The translations under genes were made by a program, and so were the position numbers. A stretch of 34,899 nucleotides of DNA. Source: an uncultured Pelagibacteraceae bacterium. GTDB taxonomy: Bacteria > Pseudomonadota > Alphaproteobacteria > Pelagibacterales > Pelagibacteraceae. The stretch spans positions 1-34,899 of the forward strand of contig CACHRU010000007.1 of NCBI GenBank assembly GCA_902582345.1. Direction: 5' to 3'. Of the stretch, positions 15,728 to 23,767 are shown piece after piece; within the stretch, counting starts at the first letter, position 1; each line of letters opens with the position of its first letter. Below the pieces are notes generated by a model. It ran no database searches. It had not been told where the DNA came from and saw only the letters and a list, made by a program, of their open reading frames with translations.

Positions 15728-16936
15728 TTATGAATAAATATAGTCTCTTCGATTACTTGGAATTGCATCAAAATTCTTCACAAGCTGTAATTGAAATACT
15801 ACAAGATCTCTATATTTAAAAGCTGATGCACAACTAGCTAAATAAAATTCCCAGCACTTTACAAACTTTTCGCTAAATAGGTCTTTTATTTCAGATCTTT
15901 TCCCTAAAAATCTTTTCAGCCAACTTTCTAGGGTTTTATCATAATGTCTTATGAGAGTTTCAACATCTGAAACAATTAACCCTGTTTTTTCAAGAGGCTT
16001 AATAATTTGTGAATAAGATGGAACTACTCCACCAGGGAAAATATATTTTGTTATAAACGGTGAGCCTGGTTGTGGTTTATCAATAGAGCCTATAGTGTGC
16101 AATAATGCAATTCCATCTCTATTTAATAAGTTATTCACCTGTCTAAAAAAGGTTTTATAAAATTTAATTCCAACATGTTCGAACATCCCTACAGAAACTA
16201 TCCGATCAAAAGATCCCTTTAACTCTCTGTAATCTACTAATTCAAACTTAACTTGATTATCCAAATTTAATTCTTTTGCTTTTTTTTTACAATATTGAAT
16301 TTGATTTTTGCTTAATGATATGCCTACTACCTCACAATTTTTTTGTTTTGCAATTTCAAAAGTCATGCCTCCCCAGCCACAGCCTATATCTAATATTTTC
16401 TGACCGGGTTTGATATTTAATTTAGTAATAATATGGTTTAATTTATTTTGCTGTGCTTGTTCCAAACTCTCATTGACATCTTTCCAATAAGCACATGAAT
16501 ATTGTCTATGTTTTTTATCTAAAAAAATGTCATATAATTTTTCTCCTTTTTCTCCTCCAACATCGTAATGATGCTCTATATCTTTACGAGATTTAAATGG
16601 AAGATTGTAATTGCTCAAATATCTCCAAGTTTGAAGTATTTTTTTAAACAAAAATCCAGAAGTCGTTATCTCTTTTCTGCCAATATTTTTGAAAACTAAA
16701 TTTAAAAATTCACTAAGACTTGCATTTTCAATTTTAATTTCATCATTCATGTAGGCCTCGGGGAAAGATAGATCGGGATTGAGCACTAATTTCCAATTTA
16801 AATTTTTTTTCATTAGTTTTATTGTAATCGGATTTTTATTTTTTGGTTCCCCGCATATATATTTCTGCCCATCATAATCTATGAGAATAACACCATCGTC
16901 CTTAAAAATTTTTGATAATAACTTTGCTACTAACAT
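15728..16936 (-). CDS. cfa: Cyclopropane-fatty-acyl-phospholipid synthase
   Basis: Cfa adds a methylene from S-adenosylmethionine to double bonds of phospholipid acyl chains, or belongs to the related methyltransferase group. Visible are the family entry HYDVGGEKGEKLYDIFLD, YSCAYW, the SAM-binding DIGCGWGG, GISLSKNQ, VDYRELKGSFDRIVSVGMFEHVG with the conserved glutamate, and HTIGSIDKP. The 402 residues are full-length. It begins directly after the stop of the aldolase-like gene (TAAATG), so they are co-transcribed. Assignment to the family is firm; whether it makes cyclopropane or another methyl lipid cannot be told. Confidence 0.92.
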   Translation of the reverse strand: MLVAKLLSKIFKDDGVILIDYDGQKYICGEPKNKNPITIKLMKKNLNWKLVLNPDLSFPEAYMNDEIKIENASLSEFLNLVFKNIGRKEITTSGFLFKKILQTWRYLSNYNLPFKSRKDIEHHYDVGGEKGEKLYDIFLDKKHRQYSCAYWKDVNESLEQAQQNKLNHIITKLNIKPGQKILDIGCGWGGMTFEIAKQKNCEVVGISLSKNQIQYCKKKAKELNLDNQVKFELVDYRELKGSFDRIVSVGMFEHVGIKFYKTFFRQVNNLLNRDGIALLHTIGSIDKPQPGSPFITKYIFPGGVVPSYSQIIKPLEKTGLIVSDVETLIRHYDKTLESWLKRFLGKRSEIKDLFSEKFVKCWEFYLASCASAFKYRDLVVFQLQLVKNFDAIPSNRRDYIYS

Positions 16937-17821
16937 TTACGCTGCAATTCCTTTCTTGGGTAAAAAATTTAAATTTTCTAATTCTGTAATTAATGCCTTA
17001 CCTTTTTCTTGGCTAAGAAAAGTAAGTGGAGGTAAAAGAGTGTTAAATCTTTCATTTTCATAAGTCATGAAATAATGAACAGCTGAAATTAAATTATATT
17101 TATCAAATATTTTTCTTACTAATATGAGTTTTTCATTTAAGGTTTGGTCTTTTTTATTTTCAAAATCGTCAAAAACTTTTCTTGCTAAAGAATGTGTAAC
17201 ATTTGTTACTGCAGAAATACAACCAGCACATCCTAGTTCGAGACCCTTCAGTAATTTTGCTTCAGAACCCGGAAATATCAAAAAATCGTCAATCTTTAAT
17301 TTTTCGAATAAGTTGTAACTTGAGTCTTTGCATCCAATAATGTTTTTTGGAAATGTTTTTTTAAGATTTTTAATCAGTTCATCTGAAAACAAAAAACCAC
17401 TTAGTTTTTCAAAATTATATATAATAATTTTTATTTTTGGGCATTCCTTAATAAGTTCTTTGTAAAATAAAAATACACCATGATTTTCATTAGCTTTGTA
17501 GTAAGCAGGTGGCATTATTAGAAAAGTATTAAAACCATATTCCATAGAGTATTGAATAAAATCAATATTTTCTTTCAGAGAATTGCATCCTGTCCCAAGA
17601 AAAAAATATTTTTTAAGTTTGTGCGTTGATAATGAAGAGACTAATTCTTTTTTTTCGTTCATTGAAATTAATTGACTTTGCCCTGTAGATCCAAAGAAAA
17701 ATACTCCGTGAAGTCCCTCTTTAATTAGATTTTCTGCGTGATTGATTGTTTCAGGTATATTTAAAGACAAATTATTATTAATCACACTAAGACTAGCCGC
17801 ATATACACCTTTTTTTATCAT
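16937..17821 (-). CDS. DapA/NanA-family aldolase, not a typical DHDPS
   Basis: The 294 residues form a class I TIM-barrel aldolase/lyase of the dihydrodipicolinate synthase/N-acetylneuraminate lyase family. The Schiff-base lysine is in GCKDSS near residue 164, and the conserved Tyr is in IYN near 136. The substrate-carboxylate motif usually GTTGE reads GSTGQ, and the YNxPxR arginine typical of DHDPS is missing (YNFEKLSG). I therefore do not call it dapA; a sugar-acid or hydroxy-acid aldolase is more likely. It is the first gene of a unit with cfa and possibly the coiled-coil protein, and is divergent from the GT9 gene across a 47-base gap. Confidence 0.82.
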   Translation of the reverse strand: MIKKGVYAASLSVINNNLSLNIPETINHAENLIKEGLHGVFFFGSTGQSQLISMNEKKELVSSLSTHKLKKYFFLGTGCNSLKENIDFIQYSMEYGFNTFLIMPPAYYKANENHGVFLFYKELIKECPKIKIIIYNFEKLSGFLFSDELIKNLKKTFPKNIIGCKDSSYNLFEKLKIDDFLIFPGSEAKLLKGLELGCAGCISAVTNVTHSLARKVFDDFENKKDQTLNEKLILVRKIFDKYNLISAVHYFMTYENERFNTLLPPLTFLSQEKGKALITELENLNFLPKKGIAA

Positions 17822-17868
17822 AATCTTACCTAAATTTATTAGTCTAAGTTATAATATTAGAAATCAAA

Positions 17869-18814
17869 ATGAAAGTTCTTGTTATACAACAAAGGTACGG
17901 TATTGGTGATATGGTAATATTCACTCCATATTTTCAAGCTTTATCAGAGAAAATTGGCCACCCATTAACAGTTCTAGCAAAAAAAAGTTCAAGGGCTTCA
18001 GATTTATTTGAAGATGATAAGCATATAAATAATATAATTGATCTTAATTATGAAAAAGATGGTATCAAAGGTTTTTTAAATTTGTCTAAAGAAATAAGAA
18101 AATGGAATTTTGACAAAGTTTTTATATTTAATGGATCTTTAAGATATTTCTTGCTTGCAAAATTTTGTGGTATTAAAGAAATTCATCAATACCCATTATT
18201 TACTTCTAAAGATGTAATTTTCCAAACTGCAAAAGTTTTCACTGAAAGATATTTAAACAAGGTTATATCAAGTCAGCCAAAAATAAATTTAAATTCTTCT
18301 AGAATAGAAGAGGTAATGAAAAATTTTAATTTCAATAAAAAATTTTAAACACGTTGTTCTCGGGGTTTCTGCATCGGGCCCAACAAAAAGATGGGCTATC
18401 AATAATTATTTAGAGCTTGCAAGAAAGGTCTCATCGAAAATAAATTGTAAATTTTATATTGCTGGAGGTCCAGATGATGAGAACATAATAAGAAAAATAT
18501 CTGAGTCGGAAATAAAAAATGATTGCATCTCTTTAAGTAAATTATCAATAAAAGAAATTCTTCCGATAATTAAGAATTGTGATCTTTATGTTGGTAATGA
18601 TACTGGTTTTCTCCATATAAGTTCTGCTCTAGGGATCAAATGTATTGCCTTATTTGTTGACTCACCTGCATATAGTTACAGCGCCTATTCTAATAACATA
18701 AAAGTAATTGTGCCTGAAGGTGAAACAATTCATAGTACCTCTCACGACACGCTTGGAAGAGACAAAATTTCTTTCGACAAAGTTTTGTCTGAAACTAAAA
18801 AAGCATTAGTTTAA
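17869..18814 (+). pseudogene. GT9-family heptosyltransferase-like glycosyltransferase, frameshifted
   Basis: ADP-heptose:LPS heptosyltransferase-type enzymes transfer a sugar to LPS core. The N-terminal half (MKVLVIQQRYGIGDMVIFTP, the GT9 start pattern) runs to a stop at 18346. Shifting one base in the run AAAAAATTTT near 18337-18346 continues with VSASGPTKRW, YIAGGPDDE and the GT9 motif GNDTGFLHISSALG to TAA at 18812-18814, about 314 residues in all. So one extra base breaks an otherwise complete gene. TATAAT at 17850-17855 may be its promoter. Its end overlaps the dnaJ-like stop. It is either a recent pseudogene, a slippage-decoded gene, or a sequencing error in a homopolymer. Confidence 0.85.
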
Positions 18815-19323
18815 GAGAAATCTGATTTTAAAATTTTTTCTTTTGCTTCGTTAACTATTTGACTCAATCTTTCTGTATTTACATCTCTATTCATATCAGG
18901 GTGAATTTTTTTTTGTAATTTAGCGGCTGAATTCAGGACTTCTTCTTTTGAACAACCTTTCTTTAAACCTAAAAGTTTATAAGCTTCCTCTAAAGTAATA
19001 CTCGATGATCCAGATCTAGAGGATCTAAATTGATTTTGCGAAAACTTTCCCGAATTTCTTATATATTGTATTAATCTCCAGAGTTGGAACATTTGCAAAG
19101 CTGTGAGGCCTTTAATCTTTAACCCAGACAACAGAATTAATAAAAACGGAATTGAAAATAAATATTTCCCCCCGACAGCAAGAATTGTAGCTAAGAAAAT
19201 GGATAAAATTATTGCTAATCTTTTCAAAAATTGAGCGATTTTTTTGCTACTTGTTTTGGCAAACCAGTTTAAAAATAAATAAATAATGACAAAAATGATA
19301 ATTCCAGCTAAAAATAAATTCAT
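18811..19323 (-). CDS. Membrane-anchored J-domain protein (TIM14/DnaJ-like)
   Basis: Two hydrophobic segments (about residues 3-20 and 35-65) precede a linker rich in Ser and a C-terminal J domain: LEEAYKLLGLKKGCSKEEV with HPD at about residues 140-142 (KIHPDMNRD). The J domain lies at the C-terminus after the membrane part, as in the mitochondrial TIM14/Pam18 import subunit and its alphaproteobacterial relatives. It likely recruits DnaK to the inner membrane; the client is unknown. At 170 residues it is typical. An AGAGGA Shine-Dalgarno lies six bases before ATG 19323, only 13 bases from the divergent ptrB ATG. Confidence 0.86.
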   Translation of the reverse strand: MNLFLAGIIIFVIIYLFLNWFAKTSSKKIAQFLKRLAIILSIFLATILAVGGKYLFSIPFLLILLSGLKIKGLTALQMFQLWRLIQYIRNSGKFSQNQFRSSRSGSSSITLEEAYKLLGLKKGCSKEEVLNSAAKLQKKIHPDMNRDVNTERLSQIVNEAKEKILKSDFS

Positions 19324-19328
19324 ATAAT
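19323..19328 (+). promoter_or_regulatory. Candidate -10 box of the oligopeptidase gene
   Basis: TATAAT ends eight bases before ATG 19337 and overlaps the start codon of the divergent dnaJ-like gene. With no Shine-Dalgarno between, the message would be leaderless or nearly so. A convincing -35 is not visible. Confidence 0.4.
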
Positions 19329-19336
19329 TTCCTCTT

Positions 19337-21421
19337 ATGAGTATACCAAAATTAAAAAAAATCGAGAATGTAAAAAAATATCACGGAATTGAATTAATGG
19401 ATGAATATTCGTGGGTAGATCAATCAAATATATTAGATGTACTAAAAGATGGTAATAAAATTTTACCTGAAGTCAAAGAGTACATAGATAAAAATAATAA
19501 TTTATGTAATGATTTTTTTTCAAATATTAAAAATTTTCAAGATGAATTATTTAAAGAAATTAAGGGAAAAATAAAACTTGATGACACATCTTTAAAATTT
19601 AAAGATAAAAAATATTTCTATTGGACAAAAACCGATGTTAATAGTAATTACTCAAAAAAAATAAGACAATTAATAGATAAATCAAAAGATCCAGAAGTTT
19701 ATTTTGACGGTGATGTCGAAAAGAAAAAATATGGTTCAAAATATTTTGGAGTAGGGGCAATAAGCGTATCGCATTGTGATAAAATTTTAGCTTATTCTTT
19801 AGATCTGCAAGGTTCTGAATATTACACAATTTATTTAAGAAATTTGGAGAATAATGAAAAAATTTCAGATGAAATTAAAAATACTAATGGATCTATAACT
19901 TGGTCATTGGATAGCAAAAGTTTTTTTTACGTTAAGTTAGATAAATTTCATAGAGCAAGAAGTATTTTTAAACATGAAATTGGAAAAAAAAGTTCAGAAG
20001 ATCAGCTGATCTTTGAAGAAAAAGATGACACTTTCACATGTAACATTAGCTTAAGTGCTGACGAGAAATTTTTTATAATATCTACATCTGACCATATAAC
20101 AACAGAAGAGTATTTTTTTCCTTCAGATCAAAAAAATATTTTACCAAAATTATTTAGAAAGAGAGAGCAAAATATTAGATATTCTATAGATAGTTGGAAA
20201 GGATATTTTTATATTCATACTAATCATAATGCTAAGGATAATAAAATACAAAGATGCAAAATTAACAATTTAGAAACGCTAGAAGATTATATACCAGCAA
20301 AAAAAGAAACAGTTATAGGTGACGTCGAATTTTTGGATGATTACATCATAAGATCAGAAAAATCAGATGCAATACAAAAAATTTTTATAAGGAATATAAA
20401 AGATAACAAGGAAGAACAAATTAAGATTTCAAAAGAGTCTATAGGAGTCCCGGGGGCTGCAATGATGCAGAAAGATCCGAATACAACAAAAATAAGGTTA
20501 AGCTGGGAAAGTATGGCAACGCCAAGCAAAATATATGAGTATGATATAGTCACAAAAGAGAAAAAATTAGTAAAGGAGCTTGAAATACCTTCAGGTCATG
20601 ATCCTGAAAAATATGTAGTTGAGAGATTAAAAGCTAAATCGCATGATGGTCGAATGATTCCAATTACTCTCATAAGAAAAAAAGATTTTAAAAGGGATGG
20701 AAACTCAAAAATTGTTTTATACTCATACGGAGCTTACAAACATAGTTTAACGCCTTCTTTTAGCGCTTCTAGATTTATTTTAATTGATAGGGGAATAGTT
20801 TTTGCATTAGCACATGTTAGAGGTGGTGGTGATTTAGGAGACGTTTGGCATGAAGAAGCCAAAAAAAAACAAAAGAAGAATACTTTTGAAGATTATATTG
20901 CATGTGCAGATTTTTTGATAAAGAATAAATACACTCATAAAGGTGGGTTTTGTTTTTATGGTGGTTCAGCCGGTGGCTTAACTGGTGGCGCTGTTATAAA
21001 TATGAGACCAGATTTATTTTTTTCGGCATTACTTCTTGTCCCATTCGTTGACACTCTTACTACCATGTTAAATGAGAAATTGCCTCTTACTCCAGCGGAA
21101 TGGGAGCTTTGGGGTAATCCAATTAAAGATAAAGATTTTTTTAAATATATTGAGTCTTATTCTCCTTACAATAATATCAAAAGTGTTAATTACCCAAATA
21201 TGTTAATTACTACCTCTCTTTTTGATAATCGAGTTTTATATTCTGAACCAATAAAATACATCGCCCGTCTTAGAGACAGAAAGAAGGACAAAAATATACA
21301 GTTATTAAAATGTAAGACCGAAGCAGCAGGCCATGGAGGTATGAGCGGAAGAGATAATGCAATTAGAGAACTAGCAGAAGAATTTAGCTTTATTCTAAAA
21401 ACAAGTAATATTTTAAAATAG
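19337..21421 (+). CDS. ptrB: Oligopeptidase B (S9A prolyl oligopeptidase family)
   Basis: A serine peptidase of 694 residues that cleaves short peptides after basic residues if it is true oligopeptidase B. The N-terminal part (about 1-410) is the beta-propeller that filters substrates; the C-terminal alpha/beta hydrolase has GGSAGG with the nucleophile near residue 544, an Asp in TSLFDNRV near 630, and His in GHGG near 666. The block AHVRGGGDLGDVWHEEAKK is diagnostic of the S9A branch. No signal peptide is seen, so it is probably cytoplasmic. A sigma-32-like element begins four bases after its stop, belonging to the next gene. Confidence 0.92.
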   Translation: MSIPKLKKIENVKKYHGIELMDEYSWVDQSNILDVLKDGNKILPEVKEYIDKNNNLCNDFFSNIKNFQDELFKEIKGKIKLDDTSLKFKDKKYFYWTKTDVNSNYSKKIRQLIDKSKDPEVYFDGDVEKKKYGSKYFGVGAISVSHCDKILAYSLDLQGSEYYTIYLRNLENNEKISDEIKNTNGSITWSLDSKSFFYVKLDKFHRARSIFKHEIGKKSSEDQLIFEEKDDTFTCNISLSADEKFFIISTSDHITTEEYFFPSDQKNILPKLFRKREQNIRYSIDSWKGYFYIHTNHNAKDNKIQRCKINNLETLEDYIPAKKETVIGDVEFLDDYIIRSEKSDAIQKIFIRNIKDNKEEQIKISKESIGVPGAAMMQKDPNTTKIRLSWESMATPSKIYEYDIVTKEKKLVKELEIPSGHDPEKYVVERLKAKSHDGRMIPITLIRKKDFKRDGNSKIVLYSYGAYKHSLTPSFSASRFILIDRGIVFALAHVRGGGDLGDVWHEEAKKKQKKNTFEDYIACADFLIKNKYTHKGGFCFYGGSAGGLTGGAVINMRPDLFFSALLLVPFVDTLTTMLNEKLPLTPAEWELWGNPIKDKDFFKYIESYSPYNNIKSVNYPNMLITTSLFDNRVLYSEPIKYIARLRDRKKDKNIQLLKCKTEAAGHGGMSGRDNAIRELAEEFSFILKTSNILK

Positions 21422-21424
21422 ATC

Positions 21425-21452
21425 CTTGAAATAAAAAATTTAATTCATATAT
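21425..21452 (+). promoter_or_regulatory. Sigma-32-type heat-shock promoter of hsp20
   Basis: CTTGAA (21425-21430) followed by CATATAT (21446-21452) matches the alphaproteobacterial RpoH pattern CTTG, 17-18 bases, CYTATNT in all but one position, with 17 bases between CTTG and CATATAT. Transcription would begin near 21458, at the first hairpin of the leader. Confidence 0.6.
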
Positions 21453-21456
21453 AAAA

Positions 21457-21510
21457 ATTGTCATTCGCCAGTTGGGAATGATAATTAACCTTGCTAACAA
21501 AGGAGGAAAA
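21457..21510 (+). promoter_or_regulatory. ROSE-like RNA thermometer in the hsp20 leader
   Basis: Hairpin 1: ATTGTCATTC (21457-21466) pairs with GAATGATAAT (21476-21485) with one G-U pair, plus an inner CC/GG around AGTT. Hairpin 2: CTTGCT (21490-21495) can face the Shine-Dalgarno AGGAGG (21501-21506) across a short AACAA loop, with the G of TTGCT bulged. TTGCT opposite the Shine-Dalgarno is the conserved signature of ROSE thermometers, which control small heat-shock genes in alphaproteobacteria. The element is much shorter than described ROSE leaders. Pairing is worked out by hand. Confidence 0.55.
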
Positions 21511-21954
21511 ATGACAAGTAAGGATATTTCGATCTTTAATTCTCTAAAACCTTTTAGTGTGGGCTTTGATGATATGTTTGATCAGTTTGAGTCTATGCTA
21601 GGGAGCGGTGGACTTTCGATGCAAAGTAACTATCCACCTTACAACATTAGAAGAGCTGGTAAAGACAAATACGCTATCGAAGTAGCTGTTGCCGGGTTCA
21701 ATAAGAAAGATGTTGAGGTCGAGTTTGAAGACAATCTTTTGACTATTAGAACAAAAAAAATAGAAAAAGATGAACAAAAAAAGGGCGATGAAGTAATACA
21801 TAGAGGCATTTCACAAAGATCTTTTGTAAGATCTTTTTCAATTGCTGATGATGTAAAAGTTAATGACGCCGAACTTAGGGATGGTTTATTGACAATTTCT
21901 TGTGAGAAAATTATTCCTGAAACAAAAAAAAAAAGACTTATTGAAATAAAATAA
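21511..21954 (+). CDS. Hsp20/alpha-crystallin small heat-shock protein (IbpA-like)
   Basis: An ATP-independent holdase that keeps unfolding proteins refoldable. ATG 21511 follows AAAGGAGG by four bases, far better than an in-frame TTG-type start near 21472, giving 147 residues. The alpha-crystallin domain runs from YNIRRAGKDKYAIEVAVAGF (about residues 45-65) to LRDGLLTISCEK near 127-138, with the conserved GLL motif; the C-terminal IEIK stretch is close to the family I-x-I/V tail. The N-terminus (SIFNSLKPFSVGFDDMF) is like IbpA of alphaproteobacteria. Regulation appears double: a sigma-32-like promoter and a leader able to mask the Shine-Dalgarno. Confidence 0.93.
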   Translation: MTSKDISIFNSLKPFSVGFDDMFDQFESMLGSGGLSMQSNYPPYNIRRAGKDKYAIEVAVAGFNKKDVEVEFEDNLLTIRTKKIEKDEQKKGDEVIHRGISQRSFVRSFSIADDVKVNDAELRDGLLTISCEKIIPETKKKRLIEIK

Positions 21955-21961
21955 GTTGCCT

Positions 21962-21988
21962 TACTTGCGGAGAGTTTCTCCGCAAGTA
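21962..21988. terminator. Hairpin between hsp20 and a convergent lipoprotein gene
   Basis: TACTTGCGGAGA and TCTCCGCAAGTA form a perfect 12-base stem with a GTT loop, between the hsp20 stop (21954) and the stop of the minus-strand lipoprotein (21992). No T-run follows on either strand, so it is a hairpin stop or 3'-end stabiliser rather than a textbook terminator. AAGCAA-TTT-TTGCTT (21996-22010) lies just beyond, inside the lipoprotein gene. Confidence 0.7.
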
Positions 21989-21991
21989 TAC

Positions 21992-22291
21992 TTAAAAGCA
22001 ATTTTTGCTTGTATATCCAATAACAAAATTTTTTTCATTGATCTCAAAAATCCTTTGACATTTAATTTTGAGTTTTTTTTTAGTATATTTATAAAATCTA
22101 TTTGGAGAATTATCTTTAAAATAAATTTCATCTGGTTTACCAAACTCGATTTTTAACTCGCTCTCTGATTTATTTAACCATTTAGAAAGTTTTTTTTCTT
22201 CCTTGTTTACATTTTCATCTATTTTGTTTGACACGGATTGACAGGACAACAAAAAGAATATCAAAATTGTAAAAATCAAAAAATTTTTCAT
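21992..22291 (-). CDS. Small predicted lipoprotein (99 residues)
   Basis: The start is ATG 22291, two codons inside a TTG-started frame. A hydrophobic signal (FLIFTILIFFLL) ends in the lipobox LLSC, followed by a Lys/Glu-rich linker and a small domain with LSKWLNKSESELKIEFGKP, which resembles the first helix of SmpA/OmlA-type lipoproteins (a short helix followed by GxPD). Cys 78 and 98 may form a disulfide. I do not assign a function; an envelope role is likely. Confidence 0.7.
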   Translation of the reverse strand: MKNFLIFTILIFFLLSCQSVSNKIDENVNKEEKKLSKWLNKSESELKIEFGKPDEIYFKDNSPNRFYKYTKKKLKIKCQRIFEINEKNFVIGYTSKNCF

Positions 22292-22347
22292 TTTCAACTA
22301 AATTTAGAATATACTCAAATTTTATAAACAGAAATATTTATCATAGG

Positions 22348-22407
22348 TTGTAATTAGCTTTTTACTTAGATTTTTAAAAGATTTATGGAGAGAATCATTG
22401 TAATTAC
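22348..22407 (+). repeat. Paired TTGTAATTA words upstream of azgA
   Basis: TTGTAATTA occurs at 22348-22356 and TTGTAATTA again at 22398-22406, the second extended to the palindrome GTAATTAC. Their starts are exactly 50 bases apart in the leader or promoter region of the purine permease gene. They could be operator sites. No purine riboswitch consensus is present. Confidence 0.3.
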
Positions 22408-22425
22408 AGACTTAAAGGAGGCTTT

Positions 22426-23736
22426 ATGCTTGAAAAATATTTTGAATATAAAAAACACAAAACTAATTTTAGAACAGAAGTAATTGCTGGAGTAACAACA
22501 TTTCTTACTATGGCTTACATAATGTTCTTAAATCCCTTTATTTTATCCGGCGAATTCGCTGGACCAGAAAAGGGTTTCTTTGAATTCGGCGCTGTTTTTA
22601 CTGCAACAATAGTTGCGACCGCAATAGCTTGTTTTATAATGGCTTTTTACGGAAAAACTTGGCCGATTGGATTAGCTCCCGGAATGGGTATTAATGCATT
22701 TGTAGCTTTTGGAGTTGTAGCTGGGATGGGTTATACGCCACAACAAGCTCTGGGTGCTGTTTTAGTTGCTGGAGTCCTATTTTTATTAATTTCTTTAACG
22801 CCAATTAGAGCATGGTTAATTAATTCAATTCCAAGAAGTTTAAAACTTGGTATTGGTGCTGGAATTGGTTTCTTCTTAGCAATTATAGGTTTGGAAATTA
22901 TGGGAGTAGTTGGAGATCACCCTGTAACATTAGTAACTTTGGGAGATCTTAAAAATCCTTTAGTTTTACTTGGGTGTTTAGCATTTGTATCCATGATTGT
23001 AATGGAGAAGATGAAAATTAAAGGTAACATAATAATAGGTATCTTATTATTTAGTGTAATAGCTTGGATTACTGGTCTTGCTAAATTCAATGGAGTGGTA
23101 AGCACGCCACCTCCAATGACTTATCTTTTTGACTTTGATCTTGGTGCAGCTTTTACCGCTGGAATGTCTACTGTTATCTTTACATTATTGTTCATAGACT
23201 TTTTTGACACCGCGGGGACATTGACGTCTGTAGCTAATGTTGCTGGCAAAGTTGATAAAAGTGGAAAAGTACAGGATATAAATAAAGCTATGTTGTCTGA
23301 TAGTGGGGGAACTGTTTTCGGCGCTTTGCTTGGTACAACGACAGTAACAAGTTATGTTGAGTCAGGTGCTGGTGTAAAAGCAGGTGGAAGAACCGGTATG
23401 ACTTCATTAGTTATCGGTGTTTTATTTTTAGCATGTCTGTTCTTTTCTCCATTAGCAACTAGTTTGCCTAAAGAGATCGATGGAGCTGCATTACTTTATG
23501 TTGCAGTATTATTCGTAAGAAATATTACTGACATTGACTGGGATGACATTTCAGAGTCTGCTCCAGCAGTACTAGCTATGGTAACAATGCCTCTAACCTA
23601 CAGTATATCTCACGGTATTGCTTTATCATTTATAGCTTACGCTTTAATAAAAATATTTACGGGAAAATTTAGCTCTACTTCTCCAGCTATTTGGCTAATA
23701 GCTGTTTTAAGTGTAGCTAGTTTCGCTGTAGCCTAA
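22426..23736 (+). CDS. azgA: Purine permease of the AzgA/PbuG type
   Basis: An inner-membrane importer of adenine, guanine or hypoxanthine with proton symport. The 436 residues have about 12-14 hydrophobic segments. Family signatures are VTTFLTMAYIMFLNPFIL near residues 23-42, GMGINAFVAFGVV near 88-100, FFDTAGTLTSVANVAG near 260-275 and ESGAGVKAGGRTGMT near 313-327. AAAGGAGG lies seven bases before ATG 22426. It is followed by a strong bidirectional terminator and the convergent purine phosphoribosyltransferase gene, so uptake and salvage genes lie together. Exact base preference cannot be read from sequence. Confidence 0.93.
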   Translation: MLEKYFEYKKHKTNFRTEVIAGVTTFLTMAYIMFLNPFILSGEFAGPEKGFFEFGAVFTATIVATAIACFIMAFYGKTWPIGLAPGMGINAFVAFGVVAGMGYTPQQALGAVLVAGVLFLLISLTPIRAWLINSIPRSLKLGIGAGIGFFLAIIGLEIMGVVGDHPVTLVTLGDLKNPLVLLGCLAFVSMIVMEKMKIKGNIIIGILLFSVIAWITGLAKFNGVVSTPPPMTYLFDFDLGAAFTAGMSTVIFTLLFIDFFDTAGTLTSVANVAGKVDKSGKVQDINKAMLSDSGGTVFGALLGTTTVTSYVESGAGVKAGGRTGMTSLVIGVLFLACLFFSPLATSLPKEIDGAALLYVAVLFVRNITDIDWDDISESAPAVLAMVTMPLTYSISHGIALSFIAYALIKIFTGKFSSTSPAIWLIAVLSVASFAVA

Positions 23737-23741
23737 GAATT

Positions 23742-23767
23742 AAAAGGGCCGGGCTACCGGCCCTTTT
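23742..23767. terminator. Bidirectional Rho-independent terminator, azgA / phosphoribosyltransferase
   Basis: AAAAGGGCCGG (23742-23752), loop GCTA, and CCGGCCCTTTT (23757-23767) form a perfect 11-base stem with T-runs on both strands. It lies six bases after the azgA stop and touches the stop codon of the convergent phosphoribosyltransferase gene. Confidence 0.95.

Noticed and set aside
21639-22001. Minus-strand frame opposite hsp20
   Set aside because: It covers the hsp20 coding sequence and its terminator, has no ribosome site, and hsp20 is firmly identified.
21996-22010. AAGCAA-TTT-TTGCTT as a separate terminator
   Set aside because: It lies inside the coding end of the lipoprotein gene, has a short AT-rich stem and no T-run of its own.
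22298-22425. Purine riboswitch in front of azgA
   Set aside because: The conserved purine-aptamer core and its three-way junction pairing are not present; only two short TTGTAATTA words are seen.
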